Assembly (NCBI GenBank): GCA_036268425.1
Contig: DATAUE010000149.1
Location: 557,502 to 621,501 of the forward strand
Direction: 5' to 3'
Source: DATARH01 sp036268425
GTDB taxonomy: Bacteria; Pseudomonadota; Alphaproteobacteria; ATCC43930; CGMCC-115725
DNA: 64,000 nt
The translations under genes and the position numbers were made by a program. Positions 43,643-50,825 of the stretch are shown here, one piece after another (within the stretch, counting starts at the first letter, position 1; every line of letters starts with the position of its first letter). The notes below the pieces were generated by a model that saw only the letters and a program-made list of their open reading frames with translations, had not been told where the DNA came from and did no database searches.

Positions 43643-43772
43643 GCCGCCCTCCCCCGCTCTGCTTGTCCGCCGGATTTCCCGGTTATTCCGGATTTCCTGG
43701 CTATTAACGCGGAGCCTAGCGGCAAATGGTGGCGTCGGCACCTTTGCCGGCGGGTTCAGCGGGAGAAATGCC

Positions 43773-44825
43773 TCAGACGATCTCCTTGGCGCTGATCGTG
43801 TAGGCAAACGCTGCGGGATCGAGTGAATCCTCGCTGCCGTCCGCGGTTTCGGCATAGGGATACATCAGAAAGCCGATCGGCCCGGTCTTCTGCTCCGGCA
43901 GCGTAAAGTCGCGGGCATAGTTGAACCCGACCCAGTTCATTTCCCAGCTTCCGAACAGCCGCTCGCGCAATCCCTTGACCTTGTCGCTGTCGACCGCGAC
44001 CTGCTCTTCCAGCACAACCTTGCGCACATCGGCCGGATCGACCGGCAACCAGCCCTTGCCGTCGATAAACACTTCGGCGCGGCAATGCTGCGCCTTTGTG
44101 ATATCGCCTGATTTTCCTAGCGATTTCATAATCTTCGAGTCGGCGACGCGAACGCCGAAGAAATCGCGCGCCGGCAGCCCCGCCGCCCGCGCCAACCCGA
44201 CAAAAAGCGAATTGATGTCAGCGCATTTGCCGCCGAGATCGCCGGTTTCGAGCATGAATGCGATATTCCCGAGGCCGCAACCGCGCGTTTCCGCCTTGCG
44301 GAACGTGTTATCGACAACCCAATCGTAAATCGCCCGCGCCTTGTCGAGTGGTGCCGTGCGGGCGCCGACAATTTCGCGCGCTTTCGCCAGGACAATACCG
44401 TCGGTCGGCGAGCTTGCGGTCGGCCGCAAATATTCCGCCAGCTCGTCCGGTGCGGCATCCTCAAGGCAGAACCCCGAACGGTCGCGGGTCGCAACACGCG
44501 CGGTCACCTCAATGTCGCGTGGTGCACTCGGCTCCAGCCATGCCGCCGAAACAATCGGCGCGCGCGACGCCTTTTCCCATAGCACAAACGCCGCGACCGG
44601 GGAGCGCCAGCTCAAATTGACGACGCGCTGATAATCCAGTGCATCCTGCGGCACCGGCACCCAGAGCCGCGCCGGCACCTTGCCGTCTTTCAGTGCGATG
44701 CGGTAAGTGATTTCGAACTGGCGCCAGCCCGCGGCGGCCGCATGCGCCTGGCGCAGCCAGCCCGGCATCACACCGGCAACCGCGCCGGCGGCCGCTACCG
44801 ACTTAAAGAAATTACGTCTCTGCAT
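43773..44825 (-). CDS. Exported transglutaminase-like domain protein
   Basis: A 350-residue protein with a twin-arginine signal (MQRRNFFKSVAAAGAVAGVM), so it is probably exported folded by Tat. The transglutaminase-like triad is visible: Cys201 in LGGKCADINSLFVG, His247 in AQHCRAEVFI and Asp263 in WLPVDPAD. Such proteins act as cysteine peptidases or amide ligases or hydrolases. ATG at 44825 gives the signal directly; the frame extends to 44858. The frameshifted arylsulfotransferase-like gene follows 130 bases downstream on the same strand. Confidence 0.86.
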   Translation of the reverse strand: MQRRNFFKSVAAAGAVAGVMPGWLRQAHAAAAGWRQFEITYRIALKDGKVPARLWVPVPQDALDYQRVVNLSWRSPVAAFVLWEKASRAPIVSAAWLEPSAPRDIEVTARVATRDRSGFCLEDAAPDELAEYLRPTASSPTDGIVLAKAREIVGARTAPLDKARAIYDWVVDNTFRKAETRGCGLGNIAFMLETGDLGGKCADINSLFVGLARAAGLPARDFFGVRVADSKIMKSLGKSGDITKAQHCRAEVFIDGKGWLPVDPADVRKVVLEEQVAVDSDKVKGLRERLFGSWEMNWVGFNYARDFTLPEQKTGPIGFLMYPYAETADGSEDSLDPAAFAYTISAKEIV

Positions 44826-45235
44826 GGCAAAGTCCCCTGGCGGCCCGCGCGCCGACAAGCGCCGGGTGAGCGGATCGGATATGATAAGAAAAGATGTTGT
44901 GCTGAGATCGCTGGGAACGGTCGCGCACGGCGATCATTCGGTTCAACTTGTCGACGATTTATTGTAACGGATGGCGCAGCCGAGCGCACCATCGACGTGC
45001 ATGCTCCCCAGTCCTGAGACAGTCGTACCGACCTTTCCAACACGAGACCGCGAGCGGCTGTTTTCGCGCTTCGCGTTTGGCGGTTTCTCGACGATAAATC
45101 AGATCGACGTTTGGTTGTACAACAGGTCAGGCAGCGCCCGTTGTCATGTTTTTGCCCAGGGGAAACGCACAGGTTCGGGATGACCCCGACCCGATTCCGG
45201 GTACGGCGGCCGGATTGTCCTCTGCAGCCGACATC
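44826..45235. other. 410-bp divergent intergenic region
   Basis: Between the leftward transglutaminase-like gene and the rightward HdeD-like gene. Some frames are open (for example 44971-45183, and the HdeD frame back to 45146), but their translations lack protein character. I see no RNA gene or clear promoter elements. Confidence 0.5.
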
Positions 45236-45754
45236 ATGGCCGGCCGACAGGTCTCATTTGCTTTGCGCAGCGCCGCAGCAATCCTGTTTGCCATCGTCTT
45301 TGTCTGGCCCGATCTCCCCTCGTCGCTGTTGGTTCGCCTTTTCGCCGCCTACACCTTCACCGATGGCGTCCTGATCCTGGCATCGGGCGGCTGGAGCCGC
45401 TCGCACGGGCTTGCCTGGCCGCTGCTGCTCGGCGGCTGTCTCGACATCGCGATCGCCGGTACGGTCTATATCTGGCCTGATCTGACCTTGCCGATGCTGG
45501 CCGATGCGGCAGCAATCTGGGCCATCGCCGCCGCCGCATCCCTTGTCGCCGCGTGCATCGCATTGCGCGAGGCCGATACCGATCACCTGCTGCTGGCCGG
45601 CGCCATCGTCTCATTGACCTTTGGGCGGGCTTTGCTGAGCGGGCTCGCCACGGATGGCGTCGTACTATCGACTTGGCTCGGCCTCTATGCGTTGACGATC
45701 GGCATCGTGATGCTGAAACTGACGTTGAAGCACTCGCGCGTCTTTAACCTTTAA
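45236..45754 (+). CDS. HdeD family (DUF308) membrane protein
   Basis: A 172-residue inner-membrane protein with about six hydrophobic helices in the alternating pattern of DUF308/HdeD (acid-resistance membrane protein), for example FVWPDLPSSLLVRLFAAYTFTDGVLIL and VYIWPDLTLPMLADAAAIWAIAA. Each half contains a WPDL helix start, a repeat typical of the family. ATG at 45236 gives a normal length; an in-frame ATG at 45146 would add a non-family 30 residues. The 3' end overlaps the convergent dehydrogenase gene by 4 bases. Confidence 0.82.
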   Translation: MAGRQVSFALRSAAAILFAIVFVWPDLPSSLLVRLFAAYTFTDGVLILASGGWSRSHGLAWPLLLGGCLDIAIAGTVYIWPDLTLPMLADAAAIWAIAAAASLVAACIALREADTDHLLLAGAIVSLTFGRALLSGLATDGVVLSTWLGLYALTIGIVMLKLTLKHSRVFNL

Positions 45755-46809
45755 TACCCGCGCTCCCAATCGATGACGTTGAGCAGCGGTTGTCCGGCGC
45801 GGTAGGCACGGAGGTTGTCGCAGAAAATGTCGACGCCGCCGTGCAGTTGGGCATCGCTGCCGCCGGAGATATGGGGTGTGATCAGCACCCGGCGATCGTT
45901 CCACAGCCGCGCCGGCGGCAGGCGCTCGAACTCACCGACATAGACATCGAGCGCGACGCCGCGCAGCCGGTCGGCCTGCAATGCCTCGAACAGCGCATCT
46001 TCATCGATGATCTCGCCGCGCGCGACATTGACCAGGATGCTGCCCTTTTTCATCGCGGCAAAGCGCTCGCGATTGAACAGCCGTGTCGTCTCGGGCGTCC
46101 ACTGACAGCAAATCACAACAAAATCGCTGTCCGGCAGAAACCGGTCGATAGAATCGGCACCACCGATCTCGCTGAACCCTGGCGGTAAAGCCGCACCCGG
46201 TTGCACGTGCCGCCGGGTCCCGACGACATACATGCCGAGCGCCGCGCACAGCCGGCCAACTTCGAGCCCGATACCGCCGGCGCCGACGACGCAGACTGTC
46301 TTGCCCTGGATCAGCAACGGCCGATAGGCGCGGTAATCGAACATCCCGGCCTCGCGGTCGATCGCGGCGCGGTTGAGGCCCATCGCGAAATGCAGCAGGC
46401 CACTGACCGCGTATTCCGCGATCGGCAGCGGGTTGGCCGCGCCGCGCGAGGTCGTGACAACGACATCGCTGCCCCACAAATCGCTGTCGAACAGGTTGCT
46501 CGCGCCGGCCTGCCGCTGGTGACACCATTTGAGGCGCGGCGCCCGCGCTCGCAGATCGAACGGAAACGGCCAACCGCCAATGATCACTTCGGCCGCGGCG
46601 AGCAATTGGTCACGCTCCTCACGGCTCCCGGATCCGGTCGAACCCGGCGGCAGAAAGCGGGAAGCGGCGTATTCGGGCCAGGTCTCGCGAATTTCACCGT
46701 CGAACCAGCCGCCGGCATCGACGAAATCGATCGACGCATCCGCCGCCTCGACCTTGGCGCGATCACCGGCGCTGATGCGCTGAAGCGCAAGGACGTTGAT
46801 TGTTCTCAT
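45751..46809 (-). CDS. D-isomer-specific 2-hydroxyacid dehydrogenase
   Basis: NAD(P)-dependent dehydrogenase of 352 residues. The nucleotide motif is VVGAGGIGLEVGRL (about residue 172), the catalytic Arg lies in LVNVARGEIID, and the catalytic His in ITPHISGG. The sequence is of the phosphoglycerate/glyoxylate/hydroxypyruvate reductase group; substrate not assigned. Starting at the ATG 46809 the protein has the usual substrate domain (residues 1-125). It might link with glyoxylate metabolism, but the aminotransferase gene is far away. Confidence 0.89.
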   Translation of the reverse strand: MRTINVLALQRISAGDRAKVEAADASIDFVDAGGWFDGEIRETWPEYAASRFLPPGSTGSGSREERDQLLAAAEVIIGGWPFPFDLRARAPRLKWCHQRQAGASNLFDSDLWGSDVVVTTSRGAANPLPIAEYAVSGLLHFAMGLNRAAIDREAGMFDYRAYRPLLIQGKTVCVVGAGGIGLEVGRLCAALGMYVVGTRRHVQPGAALPPGFSEIGGADSIDRFLPDSDFVVICCQWTPETTRLFNRERFAAMKKGSILVNVARGEIIDEDALFEALQADRLRGVALDVYVGEFERLPPARLWNDRRVLITPHISGGSDAQLHGGVDIFCDNLRAYRAGQPLLNVIDWERGY

Positions 46810-46935
46810 CGCTGTCTATCCCGATCACGCCGCGGCTTACCAAGTGTACCGCGGCTCTATCCTTACCGGAACGCGCGGTTGCACGAGTTTGCCACAGGGC
46901 GATAGCATCGCGTTATCAGGGAAAGGGCGAGGCGG

Positions 46936-47913
46936 ATGAAAGCTGTTGTCTGTGAGGCGTTTGGCGGCCCCGAGGTATTGGCGTTGCGCGATTTGCCGGA
47001 TCCGCCGCCGCCAGGACCCGGCGAGGTGCAGGTGCGTATCGGGGCGCGTGGCGTACAATATGTCGATGTGCTGATGCTGGCCGGCAAATACCAGTTCCGG
47101 CCGGAACCACCCTTCATCCCCGGCAATGAAGGCGCCGGCGAGGTCGTCGCGGTTGGCGAGGGCGTCACGCACTTCAAACTCGGCGACCGGATCATGAGCC
47201 GGCATCGGCTCGGTGCGCTGGCGGAACTCGGCAATGCCCGGGCCGAAGATTGCGACCCGGTCCCTACCGGCATGAGCCTTGAACAGGCGGCGGTGTTCCG
47301 CGGCGCGCATCACACGGCCTATCACGCGCTGATCCAGCGCGGCCGCTTGCAGCCCGGCGAGTGGGTGATGGTCAACGGCGCCGCCGGCGGTATCGGCATC
47401 GCCGCGATCCAGGTGGCGAAGCTGTTTGGCGCGACGGTCATCGCCACCGCCAGCACCGAGGAAAAACGCGCGGCCTGCATCGAGGAAGGCGCCGACTATG
47501 CGATCGATTACCGCGAAGGGCTGCGCGACAAGGTCAAGGAGCTGACCGGGGCGCGTGACGGCGTCGATATCGTTTACGACCCGATTGGCGCCGCGGTGTT
47601 CGACGAGTCGCTGCGCTGCCTGCGCTGGGGCGGGCGCATCCTGGTGCTCGGCTTTCTCGGCGGCGGCCCTTCGACTCCCCGCACCAATTATCTGTTGATC
47701 AAGGGGCTTGAGGTGATCGGCGTACGGCTCGGCGGCGTCACCGAAAACCAGCCGGAAGTGGGCCGGGCCAATATGCGCACGCTGGTCAAACTGGCGAGCG
47801 AGGGCAAATTGCGTCCGCGCATTTCACACCGCTTTCCGCTCGACCGCGCCGCCGACGCTCTGCAAGCCGTGATCGACCGCAAGGTCATCGGCAAGGCGGT
47901 GCTGGTCGGCTAG
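46936..47913 (+). CDS. Quinone oxidoreductase (MDR family, second copy of family)
   Basis: Zinc-free MDR protein of 325 residues, like the one at 1644: GARGVQYVDVLMLAGKYQFRPEPPF at the N-terminus and NGAAGGIGIAAIQVAKLFGA in the nucleotide domain. Predicted NADPH:quinone reductase; natural substrate unknown. It starts after a GGGCGAGGCGG stretch, 126 bases from the divergent dehydrogenase gene. By eye the two MDR proteins share about half of their residues, so they are old paralogues. Confidence 0.9.
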   Translation: MKAVVCEAFGGPEVLALRDLPDPPPPGPGEVQVRIGARGVQYVDVLMLAGKYQFRPEPPFIPGNEGAGEVVAVGEGVTHFKLGDRIMSRHRLGALAELGNARAEDCDPVPTGMSLEQAAVFRGAHHTAYHALIQRGRLQPGEWVMVNGAAGGIGIAAIQVAKLFGATVIATASTEEKRAACIEEGADYAIDYREGLRDKVKELTGARDGVDIVYDPIGAAVFDESLRCLRWGGRILVLGFLGGGPSTPRTNYLLIKGLEVIGVRLGGVTENQPEVGRANMRTLVKLASEGKLRPRISHRFPLDRAADALQAVIDRKVIGKAVLVG

Positions 47914-47997
47914 GCCGCGCCTCAGTCGGGGCGGGCTTGAACTTTTCGGCGTCGAGAACGTTTTAACAAATCCGCAACCCAACCAAGGAGGGCGGTC

Positions 47998-48282
47998 ATG
48001 GCCGCATCAGCTCAACCAGACCTCACAACGCTGCAAGACGACATCCAGCAGTTGCGTTCGGACTTCGCCAAGATTTCCGCCGATATGCGCACCATCGCGA
48101 CCAGCGGTGTCACGCAGGCCGGTGGCAAGGCGCAGGAATCGGCGGAAAAGATGTGGGGCGAGATGCGCCGTCAGGCACAGCAGGTTGGCCAGGAAATCGA
48201 GCAGCGGCCGTTTGCCTCGGCACTGGCGGCGTTTTCATCCGGCCTGATCCTTGGCATGCTTCTCAACGCGCGCCGCGGGTAG
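47998..48282 (+). CDS. DUF883-like small membrane-anchored protein
   Basis: A 94-residue protein with a long amphipathic, partly coiled-coil N-terminal helix (DIQQLRSDFAKISADMRTIA) and a C-terminal hydrophobic helix (ASALAAFSSGLILGMLLNARR), the layout of ElaB/YqjD proteins that attach ribosomes or stress factors to the inner membrane. AAGGAGG stands about 8 bases before the ATG. The next gene, starting 5 bases later, is of the type often paired with it (YqjE-like). Confidence 0.78.
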   Translation: MAASAQPDLTTLQDDIQQLRSDFAKISADMRTIATSGVTQAGGKAQESAEKMWGEMRRQAQQVGQEIEQRPFASALAAFSSGLILGMLLNARRG

Positions 48283-48287
48283 CGGAT

Positions 48288-48725
48288 ATGAGCGGCTGGC
48301 TGGCGCGGCTCGCCCTCACGGCGGCCGCTTGCATTATAGCGCTGATCGTCATGACGATCGCGCTGTGGTTTCTCGGCCAGGCGCTTTTTCTGGAACTGGA
48401 GACGACAAAACTGGGGCCACCCGGTGCCGCCGCGATTGTCGGTGCGGTCGGTCTCGTGCTGGCCGGAATTCTTGGCCTTGTGGCGCGGCTGGTATCGCAT
48501 CCGCGAGTGCCGCGTACGTCTACCGCACTGGGTACCGCACCGGCGGCTGCCGCGGATCCCGTATCGGCGGCACTGGCACAAATCGGCATGATCGCGGCCC
48601 AGCAGGTTGCGACGAAAATCCGGACGCATCCTTATGGCACGATCGGCGCCGCCCTGGCCGCGGGTCTCACGGTCGGCGCCGTGCCGGAACTGCGCCGGAT
48701 CCTGACCGGGATGCTGCGCCGCTGA
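48288..48725 (+). CDS. Membrane protein, YqjE/holin-superfamily-like
   Basis: A 145-residue protein with two N-terminal hydrophobic helices (about residues 8-30 and 44-67), then a polar region and a final weakly hydrophobic helix (THPYGTIGAALAAGLTVGAVPE). Proteins of this layout occur next to DUF883 genes, as YqjE does to YqjD in E. coli. The ATG at 48288 begins 5 bases after the DUF883-like stop, so the pair is an operon. Function unknown, envelope-associated. Confidence 0.72.
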   Translation: MSGWLARLALTAAACIIALIVMTIALWFLGQALFLELETTKLGPPGAAAIVGAVGLVLAGILGLVARLVSHPRVPRTSTALGTAPAAAADPVSAALAQIGMIAAQQVATKIRTHPYGTIGAALAAGLTVGAVPELRRILTGMLRR

Positions 48726-48746
48726 CCGGGCCGGCAGACCGACGGA

Positions 48747-49877
48747 TCAGTCGCCCCAGATGTCGCGCGCCGTCTCGACGACAAGACGCAGCTTTGCATT
48801 CTGCTCCTCGACGGTCAGCGCGTTGCCGTCGACAGTCGATGAGAAGCCGCATTGTGGGCTGAGGCATAGCTGATCGAGCGGCACATAGACCGCAGCCTCG
48901 TCGACCCGGCGTTTCAAGGCATCCTTGCTTTCAAGCGCCGCGCGCTTTGAGGTTACCAGCCCAAGCACGACCTTCTTGCCCGGCGGCACAAACCGCAGCG
49001 GTGCGAACCCGCCCGAGCGGGCGTCGTCGAATTCGAGAAAAAACCCGTCGACCGCCAACTCGCCGAACAGCGCTTCGGCGACATGGTCGTAACTACCCTC
49101 CGCCATCCACGACGAACGGAAATTGCCGCGGCACATATGGGTGCATACCGTCATTCCCGCGGGTTTCGCTGCCAGCGCCTGGTTGATCAGGCGAACATTG
49201 GTCAGGTGCTGCGTTTCGCCATCGCCGCCGATGCTGTCGACATAGGTTCGCTGCGCCGGATCGTTGAGATAGGCGAGACTGGTGTCGTCGAGCTGCAGAT
49301 AGGTACAGCCGAGCGCCGCGAGGCCGGCGATTTCAGTGGCGTAGACCGCGGCGAGGTCCTGCCAGAACGGCTCCATGTCGGGATAAGCCCCGGCATCGAT
49401 GGCGGCCCGGCCGCCGCGATAATGCAGCATCGACGGCGACGGAATCGTCAGCTTAGGGACGGTTCCGGCCGGCGCGACCGATGCGAGATAGGCGAAATCC
49501 TCGCCAAAGATCGTCTTGTCGAACGACAGCTTGCCGCCAACCCGATGCGCCGTCGGCGTAAAATCAAGCGTTCCTGCATCGTTCTTAAACTGGATGTTCA
49601 ATCGCCGCTCGGTCTTTTCGACGCCGCCGATCTGGTACAGAAAATCCATATGCCAGGAGCCGCGACGCATCTCCCCGTCGCTGACCCCGACAAGACCGAG
49701 ATCGCGTTGCATGCGAACCGCATCGGCGATCGCCTGATCCTCGGCCGCCCGCAAGCCCTCGGCCGGTAGCCGCCCGGCCTGATGCTCGGCGCGCGAGTGC
49801 AACAAGGCAGCCGGCCGCAGCAAACTCCCGACATGATCCGCGCGAAACGGCGGCTTTGGTACTGCTCCCTGCGCCAT
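48747..49877 (-). CDS. Cobalamin-independent methionine synthase-like protein (MetE C-terminal domain)
   Basis: A 376-residue TIM-barrel protein of the short MetE group. It starts FRADHVGSLLRP and has zinc-ligand positions in VCTHMCRGNF and LSPQCGFSS, with the substrate region YLQLDDTSLAYL. The N-terminal half of true MetE is missing, so it may be a methyltransferase with another methyl donor or acceptor (for example MtnE-like or methylcobalamin-type core methyltransferases). ATG 49877 with GGAGGA upstream is preferred to the first in-frame ATG at 49907. It lies between YqjE-like and ssb. Confidence 0.87.
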   Translation of the reverse strand: MAQGAVPKPPFRADHVGSLLRPAALLHSRAEHQAGRLPAEGLRAAEDQAIADAVRMQRDLGLVGVSDGEMRRGSWHMDFLYQIGGVEKTERRLNIQFKNDAGTLDFTPTAHRVGGKLSFDKTIFGEDFAYLASVAPAGTVPKLTIPSPSMLHYRGGRAAIDAGAYPDMEPFWQDLAAVYATEIAGLAALGCTYLQLDDTSLAYLNDPAQRTYVDSIGGDGETQHLTNVRLINQALAAKPAGMTVCTHMCRGNFRSSWMAEGSYDHVAEALFGELAVDGFFLEFDDARSGGFAPLRFVPPGKKVVLGLVTSKRAALESKDALKRRVDEAAVYVPLDQLCLSPQCGFSSTVDGNALTVEEQNAKLRLVVETARDIWGD

Positions 49878-49951
49878 GCCGTCCTCCGAGCCTGTTATGT
49901 CATGCAAACGCGGACATCACCTAATCCAGCACCTCAGGCCCGGAACGCAGC

Positions 49952-50011
49952 CCAAATTCTAGAATGGCCAAATTCTAGGCCAAATTCTAGAATGGCCAAA
50001 TTCTAGAATGG
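49952..50011. repeat. Tandem 16-bp palindromic-core repeat over the ssb stop codon
   Basis: CCAAATTCTAGAATGG occurs at 49952-49967, 49980-49995 and 49996-50011, with a shortened copy CCAAATTCTAGG at 49968-49979. Each full unit contains the 10-base palindrome ATTCTAGAAT. The last copy covers the final Pro-Phe-stop of ssb (read leftward CCATTCTAG), so the unit appears to have been duplicated from the 3' end of that gene. The run is AT-rich against its surroundings. Confidence 0.85.
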
Positions 50012-50566
50012 AATGTCGTCGTCGAGATCGTCACGCGTGTTGCGGCCGCGTCCTGCGCCAGCACCACCTCCAGCCATGCCACCCCCAGCCATGCCGGCGG
50101 CCGGGGCCGCGGCGCGGGCCGGCGCCTCGTTATAGCCGCCGCCCATGCCACCGCCGCCGTAACCCTCGTCATAGCCGCCATCCGAGCCGCCTCCGCCGCT
50201 CCGGGCGCCGCCGCCGGCACCATCCAGCATGGTCAGTTCGCCGCGAAAACGCTGCAGCACGACTTCCGTCGAATAGCGTTCCTGGCCCTGATTGTCGGTC
50301 CATTTGCGCGTCTGCAAGGCGCCTTCAATATAAAGCTTCGACCCCTTGCGCAGGTATTTCTCGGTTACCTCGACGAGCCGCTCGTTAAAAATCACGACGC
50401 GGTGCCATTCGGTACGCTCTTTGCGCTCGCCGGACACCCGGTCGCGCCAGCTTTCCGAGGTTGCGAGGTTGAGGTTGGCGATGCGCGTGCCGTCGCCGGT
50501 CGAGCGGATTTCAGGGTCGCGGCCGAGATTGCCGACGAGGATTACCTTATTGACGCTGCCAGCCAT
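50003..50566 (-). CDS. ssb: Single-stranded DNA-binding protein
   Basis: Binds single-stranded DNA as a tetramer in replication and repair. The 187-residue protein has the OB-fold (about residues 1-110: SVNKVILVGNLGRDPEIR, then WHRVVIFNERLVEVTEKYLRKG), a Gly-rich linker with GGGG runs and the acidic tip DDLDDDIPF for partner proteins. It is divergent from uvrA across 259 bases, the classical arrangement in proteobacteria. Confidence 0.98.
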   Translation of the reverse strand: MAGSVNKVILVGNLGRDPEIRSTGDGTRIANLNLATSESWRDRVSGERKERTEWHRVVIFNERLVEVTEKYLRKGSKLYIEGALQTRKWTDNQGQERYSTEVVLQRFRGELTMLDGAGGGARSGGGGSDGGYDEGYGGGGMGGGYNEAPARAAAPAAGMAGGGMAGGGAGAGRGRNTRDDLDDDIPF

Positions 50567-50621
50567 GGATCACCGGGGGTTCGTGGGCAGGGAGGATTGC
50601 ATTTTAACAAGCCCAGCCAAT

Positions 50622-50636
50622 GTTCCTACTTTATTC
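50622..50636. promoter_or_regulatory. LexA-box-like half-sites between ssb and uvrA
   Basis: GTTC (50622-50625), seven bases, then ATTC (50633-50636) resembles the alphaproteobacterial LexA box GTTC-N7-GTTC with one mismatch in the second half. It lies in the shared 259-base region between two SOS-type genes, so a regulatory role is plausible. Confidence 0.4.
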
Positions 50637-50825
50637 TTATCCCCGCAATCCACAGGGCGGGATAATCCCGATGCGGCTGGAAGCGAGACAAGCTGCAACC
50701 GTGCCGGCTATATTCCGCTGCGCGGCGGGGTGCTGCCCGTACCGTTCGCCCGCAGCGACATCCCCTCGTAGCGGGCGGGCGAAGCAAAATTTGGCGCAAA
50801 ATCTGGCAAATGGGTTCTTCAGCTG

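Noticed and set aside
49952..50011. CRISPR-like array
   Set aside because: The units are 16 bases and directly adjacent with no spacers, so it is a simple tandem repeat.
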